Under the pieces are notes generated by a model that was not told the origin of the DNA, made no database searches, and saw only the letters and a program-made list of their open reading frames with translations. A program made the translations under genes and the position numbers. Of a DNA stretch of 64,000 bases, positions 53,659-63,253 are shown in pieces. Source of the DNA: Staphylococcus pseudoxylosus (GTDB lineage Bacteria > Bacillota > Bacilli > Staphylococcales > Staphylococcaceae); the NCBI RefSeq assembly GCF_003697915.1, contig NZ_RCVN01000008.1, forward strand, positions 1 to 64,000. The letters are read 5' to 3'. The stretch's first letter is position 1. Every line of letters begins with the position of its first letter.

Positions 53659-54728
53659 AGCGATTCTTACAATTAATCATAGTTTCAATTGTTGTTGGAT
53701 TAATATGTCTGTTTATCAGTCATAAGTTTACAGCGAAAGACCATTCAAAAAATGGCGAAAAAATTTATGTTTATAATTGGGGAGAATATATTGACCCTAG
53801 TTTAATTAAAAAATTCCAAAAGGAAACAGGTATTGAAGTAATCTATGAAACTTTTGATTCTAATGAAGCTATGGAAGCAAAAATACGCAACGGTGGTACA
53901 CATTATGACGTCGCTTTTCCTAGTGAATACACTGTTCAAAAATTAAAAAGACAAAACATGTTATTACCAATAAATCATGATAAGATTCCTAATATCAAAA
54001 ATTTAGATTCAGATTACATGAATATGTCTTTTGATAAAAATAATCAATACTCATTGCCATATTTTTTTGGAACTGTAGGAATTATCTATAATAAAAAAGC
54101 ATACCCAAATGACAATTTTGATTCTTGGAATCAATTATATAATAAAAAGTATAGTAATGATGTATTATTAGTAGATGGTGCAAGAGAAGTCATAGGTTTA
54201 GCATTGAACAAATTAGGATACAGTTTAAATGATACGAATTCACAACACCTAGAAAAAGCGGAACAAAATTTAAGACATTTAGGTCCAAACGTTAAAGGTG
54301 TCGTAGGTGATGAAATTACTATGATGCTAGAACAACATGAAGCGAATGTTGCTGTTGTGTGGAGTGGTGTTGCTGCTCCTATGGTTCAAGGTAGTGATGA
54401 ATTTGATTACGTTGTGCCTAAAGAAGGTTCGAATTTATGGTTTGATAATATGGTAATACCTAAAACTGCTCAAAATAAAGCAGGCGCATATAAGTTTATG
54501 AATTTCTTATTAGACGCACAAAATAATAAGCAAAATACAGAATGGGTTGGTTATGCAACACCAAATAAAGCAGCAAGACATTTACTTCCAGATGAAGTGA
54601 AAAATGATGAACGTTTTTATCCATCACAAGCGTCACAAGAAAACTTAGAAGTTTACAGAGATTTAGGAAAAGAAACATTGAGTGAATATAACGAAAGATT
54701 TTTAAATTTTAAAATGTCATTAAAATAA
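53655..54728 (+). CDS. potD: Spermidine/putrescine-binding protein PotD
   Basis: A 357-residue extracellular binding protein. The N-terminal hydrophobic segment (about 5-23) has no good lipobox (only GLIC), so it is probably an uncleaved anchor. The mature part starts IYVYNWGEYIDPSLIKKFQKETG, typical of polyamine-binding proteins, and LPYFFGTVGIIYNKKAYP and WSGVAAPMVQ line the ligand cleft. Last gene of the regulator-potABCD unit. Confidence 0.94.
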   Translation: MKRFLQLIIVSIVVGLICLFISHKFTAKDHSKNGEKIYVYNWGEYIDPSLIKKFQKETGIEVIYETFDSNEAMEAKIRNGGTHYDVAFPSEYTVQKLKRQNMLLPINHDKIPNIKNLDSDYMNMSFDKNNQYSLPYFFGTVGIIYNKKAYPNDNFDSWNQLYNKKYSNDVLLVDGAREVIGLALNKLGYSLNDTNSQHLEKAEQNLRHLGPNVKGVVGDEITMMLEQHEANVAVVWSGVAAPMVQGSDEFDYVVPKEGSNLWFDNMVIPKTAQNKAGAYKFMNFLLDAQNNKQNTEWVGYATPNKAARHLLPDEVKNDERFYPSQASQENLEVYRDLGKETLSEYNERFLNFKMSLK

Positions 54729-54800
54729 ATCTAAGTTAGTAGTTATTTTAGCGTATTTTCGCTATAATAGTTTGAAAGCATTATAAGGAGTTGTATAGAC

Positions 54801-55991
54801 ATGTCAGGAGAGCAATATACTCAAGTTAGACGTCCTGTGAGTCGACTAGCAGAAAAAGTATTAGGTTGGTTAAGCTGGGTATTTTTATTATTACTAACCA
54901 TTATTACGATGTTTATTGCACTAGTATCTTTTAGTAGTGAGACATCAATACAAAATTTAGAAACTACATTAAATGGGAATGATTTTGTTCAGCAAATTTT
55001 AGCTAATAACAGTTTGAATACGACGCAATTTGTGATTTGGTTACAAAATGGTGTGTGGGCGATTATTGTTTACTTTATTGTGTGTTTATTATTATCATTC
55101 TTAGCACTTATCTCAATGAATATTAGAATGCTGTCAGGATTTTTATTCCTCTTAGCTACAATAGTTACGTTGCCGTTAGTGTTATTATTTGTGCCGCTGA
55201 TTATTCCAATCTTGTTTTTAATCGTAGCAGTTATGATGTTTGCGCGTAAAGATAAGGTGGAAACGGTGCCTACTTATTATGGTGAAGGGTACCAAGGTCG
55301 TTATTCAGAATATGAACAACAAGCTGAACCAACACCGCAATATAGTGAGAGGGAACATACTTCTGACGTTGAACAACAAACGAGAACAGAGAATCAGCTA
55401 AGAAGAGGTGGCTATTCTTCTGAAGTAGCAGAAAAAGTAAACGCTGATACACAAGAGGCACATGAAGGACCTCAAGTACTTTCGAGACAAGCGAAATACA
55501 ATTATAAACATAAAAAGCAAACTGAAGATGATCAACAACCAACAGATGAATTTGGTCCAGTAAGTGATGTTTATGATGAAAATGGAGAGGCAGTTTCAAA
55601 TCAAAGTCAAACTGAAGTTGATGATACAATAACAGAGTATGATGAACAGGCTCAAGCAGAAGCTGCACAGAGAAGACAAGAAGCGTATGAAGAAGAGCAA
55701 CGAAGAAAGCAAGAAGCGTACGAAGAAGAACAACGTCGTAAGCAAGCTCAAGCAGAAGAAGCGGCAAGATTGAAACAAGAGAAAGCAGAAGAAAAAGCTC
55801 GTATTAAAGAAGAAAAGAAAGAACGTAGAAAACGTGAGAAAGAAAGACGTAAACAACAACCAAGTGCAGTAAATCAACGCAGACAAAATTTTGAAGAACG
55901 TAAAAAAATGACTTCACAAACTGTTGATGATACAGCTGAACATGATAGTAAAGGAACACCTGAATCGGACAACTCAGAAAACAACAAATAA
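54801..55991 (+). CDS. DUF4064-like membrane protein with long charged cytosolic tail
   Basis: A 396-residue protein. Residues 1-150 hold four membrane helices with the start RLAEKVLGWLSWVFLLLLT, resembling DUF4064. The rest is hydrophilic, with a Glu/Arg/Lys-rich coiled-coil region (about 275-365) containing tandem RRQEAYEEEQ / RRKQEAYEEEQ units. A TATAAT box with TAGCG/CGCTA flanking dyad lies about 40 bases before the start and GGAG precedes the ATG. It resembles the gene at 57648 on the other side of mntH. Function unknown. Confidence 0.75.
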   Translation: MSGEQYTQVRRPVSRLAEKVLGWLSWVFLLLLTIITMFIALVSFSSETSIQNLETTLNGNDFVQQILANNSLNTTQFVIWLQNGVWAIIVYFIVCLLLSFLALISMNIRMLSGFLFLLATIVTLPLVLLFVPLIIPILFLIVAVMMFARKDKVETVPTYYGEGYQGRYSEYEQQAEPTPQYSEREHTSDVEQQTRTENQLRRGGYSSEVAEKVNADTQEAHEGPQVLSRQAKYNYKHKKQTEDDQQPTDEFGPVSDVYDENGEAVSNQSQTEVDDTITEYDEQAQAEAAQRRQEAYEEEQRRKQEAYEEEQRRKQAQAEEAARLKQEKAEEKARIKEEKKERRKREKERRKQQPSAVNQRRQNFEERKKMTSQTVDDTAEHDSKGTPESDNSENNK

Positions 55992-56043
55992 GATATAAAT
56001 ATTTTAGAATGTGCTATGCGATTTGCTAGTTCATTTGAAACTT

Positions 56044-56079
56044 AAAAAAGGAACGAGACTGATGTCTCGCTCCTTTTTT
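56044..56079. terminator. Bidirectional terminator before mntH end
   Basis: AAAAAAGGAACGAGAC and GTCTCGCTCCTTTTTT form a stem with one mismatch and a 4-base loop. It serves the convergent DUF4064-like and mntH genes. Confidence 0.92.
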
Positions 56080-56088
56080 GTATTTCGT

Positions 56089-57429
56089 TTATAGTTCTTG
56101 GAAAGTCTGTATAATTAAGTATATATTTAATAAACTTAAAATAATGATTAAGATCCAAGATATGATATTAACCCATGATTTATTTATGAATTGTCCCATT
56201 AAACTATGATCATTTGTTGAAAGTTGTAAGGGAATCAAAGAGAAGGGTAGAGCTAAACTTAAAAATACTTGTGAGAATACTAGTAATTGTTCCATTTTTG
56301 CTTCATTGCCTTTAAAGATAATTAAACATAATATGATTGGCAGTATTGCAATTGAACGAGTAATCAATCTACGTAACCAATTGGGTATTTTTAAATTTAT
56401 AAAACCTTCCATCACAATTTGACCAGCCATTGTCCCTGTTATTGTAGAATTTTGACCAGAAGCTAGTAATGCGACAGCAAACAGCGTACTCATAATTGCT
56501 CCTAATGAAGCGCCTAATATAGGTTGATTTTGTAAAGCATTGAATAAGTCATAAAATCCACCGAGTTGATCAGAATTGACACCAAAGAACAGCGCAGCGC
56601 CTAGTACTAAAAGTAAGCAGTTTACCACAAAAGCAATGGACAATTGAATGTTTGAATCTATAATTGCATATTTAATTGCTTGCGCTTTAGATTGAGTGCT
56701 CTTACGATCATACATTCTTGATTGAACAATGGATGAGTGTAAATATAAGTTGTGAGGCATGATTGTCGCTCCAATTATACCTAAAGCAATAAAGAGTGCA
56801 CTGTTATCTGTGATAATTGTCTTACTAGGTAAGAACCCATTTAAAACTTCTGATACATGTGGGGAAGCTACAAAGACTTCAAAGATAAATATAGCAAGTA
56901 CAGTAAAAATGAGTGTACCTACAATAGCTTCAATTTTTCTAAAGCCAAATTTCATTATGAACAATAATAGAAAAACATCTAACACAGTGATTAATGCACC
57001 CACCAATAAAGGGATGTCAAAGAGTAAATCAAGTGCGATTGCACTACCTATTACTTCAGCTATATCTGTTGCAATAATGGCTAACTCTGCAATAATCCAA
57101 AATATAAAAGCAATCGGTTTATTTAAATAGTGTTTTGTTGCTTGTGCTAAGTCCATACCTGTTGCTATTCCTAACCTCACTGTCATACTTTGCAATAACA
57201 TGGCTGAAAGACTTGAAAGTAAAATCACGAATAGCAAAATGTAGCCGAACTGTGCACCACCTTGCATAGATGTAATCCAGTTACCAGGGTCCATATATCC
57301 TACAGCTACGAGTAGGCCGGGTCCTAAATAAGAAAAAAGTTTTTGGCTAAACTTGCCGTGAGTATTGACTGAAACCGTATTATTGATTTCATCTAAACTC
57401 TTATTATGGGATTGAATCGTTTTGCTCAA
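56089..57429 (-). CDS. mntH: Manganese transporter MntH (Nramp family)
   Basis: A 446-residue proton-coupled Mn2+ importer with about eleven helices. The metal-binding DPGN is in [20 protein letters not shown] and the second site is in [15 protein letters not shown]. Start: TTG at 57429 with GGAGGTGAG 8 bases upstream gives the family N-terminus; the in-frame ATG seven codons earlier contains the ribosome-binding site and is unlikely. A DtxR/MntR-type palindrome lies about 60 bases upstream. Confidence 0.95.
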   Translation of the reverse strand: MSKTIQSHNKSLDEINNTVSVNTHGKFSQKLFSYLGPGLLVAVGYMDPGNWITSMQGGAQFGYILLFVILLSSLSAMLLQSMTVRLGIATGMDLAQATKHYLNKPIAFIFWIIAELAIIATDIAEVIGSAIALDLLFDIPLLVGALITVLDVFLLLFIMKFGFRKIEAIVGTLIFTVLAIFIFEVFVASPHVSEVLNGFLPSKTIITDNSALFIALGIIGATIMPHNLYLHSSIVQSRMYDRKSTQSKAQAIKYAIIDSNIQLSIAFVVNCLLLVLGAALFFGVNSDQLGGFYDLFNALQNQPILGASLGAIMSTLFAVALLASGQNSTITGTMAGQIVMEGFINLKIPNWLRRLITRSIAILPIILCLIIFKGNEAKMEQLLVFSQVFLSLALPFSLIPLQLSTNDHSLMGQFINKSWVNIISWILIIILSLLNIYLIIQTFQEL

Positions 57430-57485
57430 TACCCTCACCTCCATATACATTTATTAATATTTCATAGATTACTCCAAAAAAAATA

Positions 57486-57499
57486 TTAGGTCAACCTAA
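57486..57499. promoter_or_regulatory. MntR/DtxR-type operator upstream of mntH
   Basis: TTAGGTCAACCTAA: half-sites TTAGGT and ACCTAA around a 2-base centre. This is the staphylococcal MntR/SirR-like pattern and fits Mn2+-dependent repression. Confidence 0.7.
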
Positions 57500-57647
57500 A
57501 TAGTGTGATAAAAGGTATTTTATTTTTACTGAATTAATTATTATATTTAAACATATATAATAAAAATACGTAGCAATTAGGGCGTGATGATTTTTTACTT
57601 AATATAAATTTGCTATGATAGAATTAATAAAAAATAGGAGGAAGATG

Positions 57648-58157
57648 ATGAAAAGAAAAGCTGAAAGAATCACAGCCTGGATAGCAAATGGTCTAAGCAT
57701 ACTATTTTTGTTACTTATGATCCTTGTATTTTCTTTCCTAAATGTGCCAGAATTTCAAGAAACATTTAAAGAGATGAATCAGCAACAAGGTGTAGAAATG
57801 TCGATTGAAGCATTTAAAACTTCCATGATTTTCCAAGGTAGCTTTTTAATTATTTCAACGATACTAGGTATTATTGGGACATTGACTATTAAAGGAAATC
57901 GTATATTAGCAGGCTGTATTTTAATTATTGCAGCGATTACTGGTATATTTGCAGGAAACTTTATTGCACTGATTTTATGGTTTGTTGTTGCGATCATGCT
58001 GTTTGTAAGAAAAGGTCCACATGATGGGGACAATCAAAATGATAGAGCATTTTCTCAACAGAATTTTGATAATCAAAATAATCAGCGTAAACAAGCAGAA
58101 ATTAACCCAGAAAATGAAATGAAAAAGAAAAAAGAGGATGACCCATATATTTACTAA
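57648..58157 (+). CDS. DUF4064 domain membrane protein
   Basis: A 169-residue protein with an N-terminal RKAERITAWIANGLSILFLLLM start typical of DUF4064, about four membrane helices to residue 125, and a short hydrophilic Gln/Asn-then-Lys tail. It shares this layout with the gene at 54801. I chose ATG 57648 after AGGAGGAAG; a longer in-frame start would run through that site. Divergent from mntH. Function unknown. Confidence 0.75.
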   Translation: MKRKAERITAWIANGLSILFLLLMILVFSFLNVPEFQETFKEMNQQQGVEMSIEAFKTSMIFQGSFLIISTILGIIGTLTIKGNRILAGCILIIAAITGIFAGNFIALILWFVVAIMLFVRKGPHDGDNQNDRAFSQQNFDNQNNQRKQAEINPENEMKKKKEDDPYIY

Positions 58158-58322
58158 AATACTTTAGACAAGATGATGTTTAGTCAATTTACAAAATTTT
58201 GTGCTCTCGTATAATGACCACTAACTCACTAAATTTAGAAGTGGCCTTTAAAAAAGTGAAAGCTCAAGCCAATTCCAATATAAAGATTGGGGATGGGACA
58301 TAATTATCACCGACTAAAGTAT

Positions 58323-58363
58323 AAACATCAATTTCTACTGAGTATACATAGAAATTGATGTTT
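58323..58363. repeat. 15-bp inverted repeat with 11-base loop
   Basis: AAACATCAATTTCTA and TAGAAATTGATGTTT are perfect arms, followed by TTTG on the plus strand. Same loop length and nearly same sequence as the element at 14290-14338. Confidence 0.75.
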
Positions 58364-58627
58364 TTTGATTGTATGAAATATTGAAGTTTCTACTGATAGC
58401 GTAATTTGAGTCATGTTATAAACTTTATACATAAGACACCTCGTTAATTTAGTTTAGTAGTGTTTATTAAATTATACGTAAAGGTCTTATTTTTAAAATG
58501 TGAAATTACACATAAATGTGATGTAGTTTGGCAAGATGCTTGAGGGGATGGTACAAGCTGCAGAATACAGGATGAAGCTGATACCCTAAGAAAGCGGGTC
58601 AACAATACGAACATTGAATAAAAAAGA

Positions 58628-58666
58628 AGCACTCGGATGAATTGAATCATCTGAGTGCTATTTTTG
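58628..58666. terminator. Strong bidirectional hairpin upstream of the UPF0637 gene end
   Basis: AGCACTCGGATGA and TCATCTGAGTGCT form a 13-bp stem with one mismatch and are followed by ATTTTT on plus and T-rich sequence on minus. It may end a short plus-strand RNA, the UPF0637 transcript, or both. Confidence 0.8.
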
Positions 58667-58774
58667 AGGATTTATGTCCAAAAATCTTCTAATGTAATAA
58701 TTATTTACAATAAAATAATATAGTGCAAGTATTTTAGAGAAAATGACTATCATCATACTTTCGCTTTTATTTAC

Positions 58775-59386
58775 TTATTTGTAAAATTTCAATAGATATT
58801 CAAAGGTGTCTTCTAAAAATTCTAAAAATGATTTATCACTCTTAAGTACTTCAGAGCCTGGAGCTAACGTACGAGCTACGAAAAATTCACCTTTTTTAAC
58901 TTCTTTAACACGTTTAAACGCTTTGTATATATCTTCATCGGTCATTTCGTGTATGTATGTCTTTTCTTGGCTCATATGGTCTAAGCTTATACTAAAATCA
59001 TTTGGAAGATTTTTTAATGTTTCAAATTGATTTTCGAAAGCTATAACTTGTTGTGCTTTATCTTTTGCCTCATGCATAACACCATACATAATAAATAATT
59101 GATTTTCAAATAGTCCTATTTGAAAATGAGGCTGCATTTTATAACCGCGCTTATTAGTTGCGAATGCTACCCAGGTATCTTTAGGTGGATTAACACTTCG
59201 ACGAGCGTGTTTCGCTACGTGTGGATAGAAAACTTCACCTGTAGCAGTTTCTAAATATTGTGAGAAATAATCACCTAAAGCGTGCAATTGTGGTCTAATA
59301 TGGTTATTAAGTGCTTCCATTCTGGCATCTAAGCCATCTACTGTAAATACTTTGAAGTCTTTAGGTTTAAATGTATATTGAGTCAT
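58775..59386 (-). CDS. UPF0637 (DUF1054) family protein
   Basis: A 203-residue cytosolic protein, the YktB family. Conserved segments are TYTHEMT-like [42 protein letters not shown] and [18 protein letters not shown]. Length is typical. Function unknown. GGAGGC precedes the ATG. Confidence 0.88.
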   Translation of the reverse strand: MTQYTFKPKDFKVFTVDGLDARMEALNNHIRPQLHALGDYFSQYLETATGEVFYPHVAKHARRSVNPPKDTWVAFATNKRGYKMQPHFQIGLFENQLFIMYGVMHEAKDKAQQVIAFENQFETLKNLPNDFSISLDHMSQEKTYIHEMTDEDIYKAFKRVKEVKKGEFFVARTLAPGSEVLKSDKSFLEFLEDTFEYLLKFYK

Positions 59387-59652
59387 TTGTGCCTCCTATA
59401 ATCATTATTTTCGTATGTATTGTAGCACATTATACTCAGATAGACATTTTACATGCTTCTTATTTTTAGATAGAAAATGATTTGTTACGCATTGTGTACA
59501 CTATGTTTGAACAGGGTAAAGATAAACTATATTGAATAATCTTAAATTCACCTTATTCTAAATTCGTATAATGATTGAAATAATAAAGGTTGGTTAATAT
59601 CTTTTTGAAAGTTAGTTAATGTATAATGAAGAATGAATAAGGAGCTGATACG

Positions 59653-60468
59653 ATGACTGTCTATGAATTTGCCAAAGGACTTATATTAGAAGCAGGAATT
59701 AATGTTAGAAAAATAATGAAAGAAGATATAAAAGTAGAAACTAAATCTAATCCTAACGATTTAGTGACAAATGTCGATAAAGCTACAGAAAAATACCTTT
59801 TTGATAATATAACAGAAACTTATCCTAATCATTTAGTGATTGGAGAAGAAGGTCATGGGCATGACTTAAAAGATGAAACAGGTGTAGTTTGGGTCATCGA
59901 TCCAATAGATGGTACGTTAAATTTTGTACATCAAAAAGAAAATTTTGCAATATCTATTGGTATTTATAATAACGGGAACCCATATGCTGGCTTTGTCTAT
60001 GACGTTATGAATGATGTGTTGTATCATGCTAAAACTGGTGAAGGTGCGTATGAAAATGGTACATTGTTACCTAAAATCGAGAACACGCCTTTAAAGACAA
60101 GTATTATTGGAATTAATCCAAATTGGCTAACAAAGCCGAGACTAGGAGAAGTGTTCAAACCTATAGTAGAGGAAGCCAGGAGTGCACGAGCATATGGTTC
60201 TGCAGCTTTAGAAATTATACATGTCGCGACAGGAAAATTGGGTGGTTATGTCACCCCCAGATTACAACCTTGGGATTTCGCAGGTGGTTTGATTATTTTA
60301 AATGAAGTAGGGGGGCTTGGTACAAATTTGATGGGCGATACATTATCGATTTATGAACCTAATTCAATTATTATGGCCAATGCACAGTTACATTCTGAAT
60401 TAATCGAACATCATTTTCAAAAAAATAACGAAATTATTGAATTATTACAGCAGCGATTAAAAAACTAA
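59653..60468 (+). CDS. Inositol monophosphatase family protein
   Basis: A 271-residue Mg2+-dependent phosphatase fold. Metal ligands: Glu in VIGEEGHG and the WVIDPIDGTLNFVHQ motif, plus PWDFAGGLIILNEVGG near the end. The true substrate may be a sugar or nucleotide phosphate rather than inositol phosphate. AAGGAGCTG precedes the ATG. Confidence 0.9.
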   Translation: MTVYEFAKGLILEAGINVRKIMKEDIKVETKSNPNDLVTNVDKATEKYLFDNITETYPNHLVIGEEGHGHDLKDETGVVWVIDPIDGTLNFVHQKENFAISIGIYNNGNPYAGFVYDVMNDVLYHAKTGEGAYENGTLLPKIENTPLKTSIIGINPNWLTKPRLGEVFKPIVEEARSARAYGSAALEIIHVATGKLGGYVTPRLQPWDFAGGLIILNEVGGLGTNLMGDTLSIYEPNSIIMANAQLHSELIEHHFQKNNEIIELLQQRLKN

Positions 60469-60505
60469 GCATTAGTGTATATTTTGTAAATAAACTTATA
60501 AAAAA

Positions 60506-60540
60506 AGCGTCTCAATCCTGTTTTGAAGGAATGGGACACT
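60506..60540 (-). terminator. Terminator of ylaF
   Basis: On the minus strand AGTGTCCCATTCCT and AGGATTGAGACGCT pair with mismatches and are followed by TTTTTTAT. Member of the GGGAC/GTCTC family. Confidence 0.75.
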
Positions 60541-60570
60541 CAGTTATTAAATATAGTCAAAATCATTTAA

Positions 60571-60762
60571 TTACAGCCAATCATTTTCACGATATTTCTT
60601 TTTTAATGTGAAACCGTAACCAAATGTTGCAATGAATAATATAAATGTTAAAATCATGAATGGAACATTTGTAGCAGCTATACTAAAGCTGAATAATAGT
60701 AAAAAGACAATAGCTACTATAGCGAGTACCCAGAAAATTGATTTGGATTTTTTTTGTTGCAT
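60571..60762 (-). CDS. ylaF: YlaF-like small membrane protein (DUF5325)
   Basis: A 63-residue protein with two membrane helices (about 10-30 and 33-50) and basic ends (MQQKKSKS and LKKKYREN). Divergent neighbour of typA as in Bacillus ylaF-ylaG. Function unknown. AAAGGTGTG precedes the ATG. Confidence 0.8.
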   Translation of the reverse strand: MQQKKSKSIFWVLAIVAIVFLLLFSFSIAATNVPFMILTFILFIATFGYGFTLKKKYRENDWL

Positions 60763-60861
60763 TATACCACACCTTTATAGTTTTCTTTAACCAATTATAT
60801 GATATAATAAAAAAGTTGCAAAGAAAAGTGGGAATTTACTCGAGAAAGGAAATTGTATAAA

Positions 60862-62709
60862 ATGACTAAATTAAGAGAAGATGTGCGTAATATAGCAATC
60901 ATCGCTCACGTTGACCATGGTAAAACGACACTTGTAGATGAATTATTAAAACAATCAGGAATTTTCCGTGAGAATGAGCATGTAGATGAAAGAGCAATGG
61001 ATTCAAATGATATCGAAAGAGAACGTGGTATTACAATCCTTGCTAAAAATACAGCAGTAAATTATAAAGATAATCGTATTAATATTTTAGATACACCAGG
61101 TCACGCCGATTTTGGTGGTGAAGTTGAGCGTATCATGAAAATGGTTGATGGTGTTGTCTTAGTAGTTGACGCATACGAAGGAACAATGCCACAAACTCGT
61201 TTCGTATTGAAAAAAGCTTTAGAACAAAACTTAAAACCAGTAGTTGTAGTTAATAAAATTGATAAACCTGAAGCTAGAGCTGAAGGTGTCGTTGATGAAG
61301 TATTAGACTTGTTTATCGAATTAGAAGCAAATGATGAGCAATTAGATTTCCCAGTTGTCTATGCTTCAGCTGTTAATGGTACAGCAAGCTTAGATCCAGA
61401 GAAACAAGACGAAAACATGCAATCATTATACGAAACGATTATTGATTATGTTCCTGCTCCTGTTGATAATAGAGATGAGCCATTACAATTCCAAACGGCG
61501 TTACTAGATTATAGTGATTATTTAGGTCGTATTGGTGTTGGACGTGTGTTTAGAGGAACAATGCGTGTAGGTGATAACGTTTCACTAATTAAATTAGATG
61601 GTACAGTTAAAAATTTCCGTGTAACTAAGATCTTTGGTTACTTTGGCTTGAAACGTGAAGAAGTTAATGAAGCACATGCAGGTGACTTAATTGCTGTATC
61701 AGGAATGGAAGACATCAACGTTGGTGAAACTGTTACGCCAATAGATAATAGAGATGCTTTACCTGTATTAAGAATTGACGAACCAACGTTAGAAATGACG
61801 TTCAGAGTAAACAATTCTCCATTCGCTGGTCGTGAAGGTGATTATGTAACATCTCGTCAAATTCAAGAACGTTTAGATCAACAATTAGAAACAGATGTGT
61901 CATTAAAAGTTACAGAAACTGATTCACCAGATAAATGGATTGTTGCCGGTCGTGGTGAATTACACTTATCTATTTTAATTGAAAATATGAGACGTGAAGG
62001 TTTCGAATTACAAGTTTCTAAACCACAAGTTATTTTAAGAGAAATTGATGGCGTAAAATGTGAACCATTTGAACGTGTACAATGTGAAGTACCACAAGAA
62101 TACACAGGTGCTGTTATTGAATCATTAGGCCAACGTAAAGGTGAAATGTTAGATATGGTAACTACAGATAATGGCTTAACACGTATTATCTTTATGGTAC
62201 CAGCACGTGGATTAATTGGTTATACTACTGAATTTATGTCTCAAACGCGTGGTTATGGTATTATAAACCACACATTTGAAGAATTTAAACCTCGTGTTAA
62301 AGGTCGTATTGGCGGTAGAAGAAATGGTGCATTAGTATCATTAGACACTGGTAAAGCAAGTTCATATGCACTTATGGGCTTAGAAGACCGTGGTATTAAC
62401 TTCATGGAACCAGGTACTGAAGTTTATGAAGGTATGGTTGTTGGTGAACATAATCGTGAAAATGACTTAACAGTCAATGTTACGAAAGAGAAAAACCAAA
62501 CTAACGTACGTTCTTCAAACAAAGACCAAACAGTAACTATGAAACGTCCTAGAACTTTAACGCTTGAAGAAGCGTTACAATTTATTAATGACGACGAACT
62601 TGTAGAAGCTACACCAGAAAATATCCGTATTAGAAAAACAGTATTAGAAAAAAATGCTCGTGAAAAAGAAGCAAAACGTATTAAACAATTAATGCAAGAA
62701 GATGAATAA
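60862..62709 (+). CDS. typA: Ribosome-associated GTPase TypA/BipA
   Basis: A 615-residue translational GTPase related to EF-G that helps ribosome assembly and stress adaptation. G motifs: AHVDHGKTT (G1), RERGITI (G2), DTPGHADFGG (G3) and NKIDKPEAR (G4). Domains II, III and V follow and GRGELHLSILIENMRREG and GIINHTFEEFKPR are conserved BipA segments. ATG 60862 gives MTKLREDVRN; an in-frame TTG three codons earlier is less likely. Confidence 0.97.
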   Translation: MTKLREDVRNIAIIAHVDHGKTTLVDELLKQSGIFRENEHVDERAMDSNDIERERGITILAKNTAVNYKDNRINILDTPGHADFGGEVERIMKMVDGVVLVVDAYEGTMPQTRFVLKKALEQNLKPVVVVNKIDKPEARAEGVVDEVLDLFIELEANDEQLDFPVVYASAVNGTASLDPEKQDENMQSLYETIIDYVPAPVDNRDEPLQFQTALLDYSDYLGRIGVGRVFRGTMRVGDNVSLIKLDGTVKNFRVTKIFGYFGLKREEVNEAHAGDLIAVSGMEDINVGETVTPIDNRDALPVLRIDEPTLEMTFRVNNSPFAGREGDYVTSRQIQERLDQQLETDVSLKVTETDSPDKWIVAGRGELHLSILIENMRREGFELQVSKPQVILREIDGVKCEPFERVQCEVPQEYTGAVIESLGQRKGEMLDMVTTDNGLTRIIFMVPARGLIGYTTEFMSQTRGYGIINHTFEEFKPRVKGRIGGRRNGALVSLDTGKASSYALMGLEDRGINFMEPGTEVYEGMVVGEHNRENDLTVNVTKEKNQTNVRSSNKDQTVTMKRPRTLTLEEALQFINDDELVEATPENIRIRKTVLEKNAREKEAKRIKQLMQEDE

Positions 62710-62740
62710 AAGTCTACTAAATTTAATTTAGTATGATTGT

Positions 62741-62772
62741 GGAGCTGGGAAATTAACGTCTCAGCTCTATTT
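62741..62772 (+). terminator. Terminator of typA
   Basis: GGAGCTGGGA and TCTCAGCTC pair around an 8-base loop, followed by TATTTATT. GGGAC/GTCTC-type core. Confidence 0.7.
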
Positions 62773-62841
62773 ATTATTAAAGCGATAGCGTGATAATACG
62801 ATATTAGTAAATAAGCCAGATTGTAAAAATAATGGCTCAGA

Positions 62842-62887
62842 AAATAAGCAAACCTTAGGTGATCGTTCGCCTAAGGTTTGCTTATTT
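62842..62887. terminator. Perfect 18-bp hairpin
   Basis: AAATAAGCAAACCTTAGG and CCTAAGGTTTGCTTATTT with a 10-base loop. A second strong stop signal between convergent typA and ylaI. Confidence 0.8.
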
Positions 62888-62995
62888 ATATATTATAATC
62901 TTTTTAGTGTAATTTAGTCAGTTATTTGAGCCGACTCCTGTGTGAAGCGCGTTAGTCGAAGACTACAAGCTAGACAGTGTCCACGTAAAGCATGC

Positions 62996-63038
62996 ATAAA
63001 AAAACTGCCTACAAAGTCAGAAACATTGTCGACAGTTT
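62996..63038 (-). terminator. Terminator of the ylaL-ylaI unit
   Basis: On the minus strand ACTGTCGACAA and TTGTAGGCAGT pair with two mismatches and are followed by seven T residues. Confidence 0.75.
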
Positions 63039-63078
63039 AAAATCATCCCATCGCAAAAAAAGGAGGTACTGATTTATA

Positions 63079-63252
63079 TTAACGATGATCATAAGTAGTA
63101 ATTTGATTACGTTGTTTAGGTGTATCAAGTCTACTTTTACATTCATCACACATAAAAGTATGCATTGGATCATTGCGTAATCTTTTAGCTTCTAAAGTAT
63201 TTTGATCTATAAATACTTCAGTATCGCAAATTATGCATTGAACTTTTTTCAT
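63079..63252 (-). CDS. ylaI: YlaI-like zinc-ribbon protein (DUF2197)
   Basis: A 57-residue protein starting MKKVQCIICDTEVFIDQ. Two CxxC pairs (CIIC and CDEC) should bind one zinc. The size, pattern and position near typA match the YlaI family of unknown function. GAGGTGAT precedes the ATG and overlaps the end of the upstream gene, one base away, so the two are co-translated. Confidence 0.85.
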   Translation of the reverse strand: MKKVQCIICDTEVFIDQNTLEAKRLRNDPMHTFMCDECKSRLDTPKQRNQITTYDHR

Positions 63253-63253
63253 A

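Larger units (their letters stand above)
58158..58774. other. Gene-free region with repeats and a terminator
   Basis: About 600 bases. It holds an ACCACT/AGTGG hairpin near 58220-58250, a GGGGATGGGACATAA stretch joined to an inverted repeat at 58323-58363, a conserved-looking GC-richer stretch at about 58530-58610, and a strong hairpin at 58628-58659. No ORF with a credible start site was found; the opposite-strand frame here is not convincing. Confidence 0.5.
62710..63078. other. Gene-free region of stacked terminators between typA and ylaI
   Basis: Contains TACTAAAT/ATTTAGTA at about 62715-62733, a GGAGCTGGGA/TCTCAGCTC hairpin at 62741-62767, an 18-bp perfect hairpin at 62842-62887, a small TAGTC/GACTA dyad near 62950, and the minus-strand terminator at 62996-63038. 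No ORF. Confidence 0.65.

Noticed and set aside
55270..55886. Long minus-strand ORFs within the 54801 gene
   Set aside because: Antisense frames opened by the Glu/Lys/Arg-rich coding sequence; composition is Leu/Phe-rich and there is no start signal.
58444..58650. A 68-residue minus-strand ORF in the gap before the UPF0637 gene
   Set aside because: No ribosome-binding site, no recognisable family, and it runs through the terminator hairpin. More likely non-coding.
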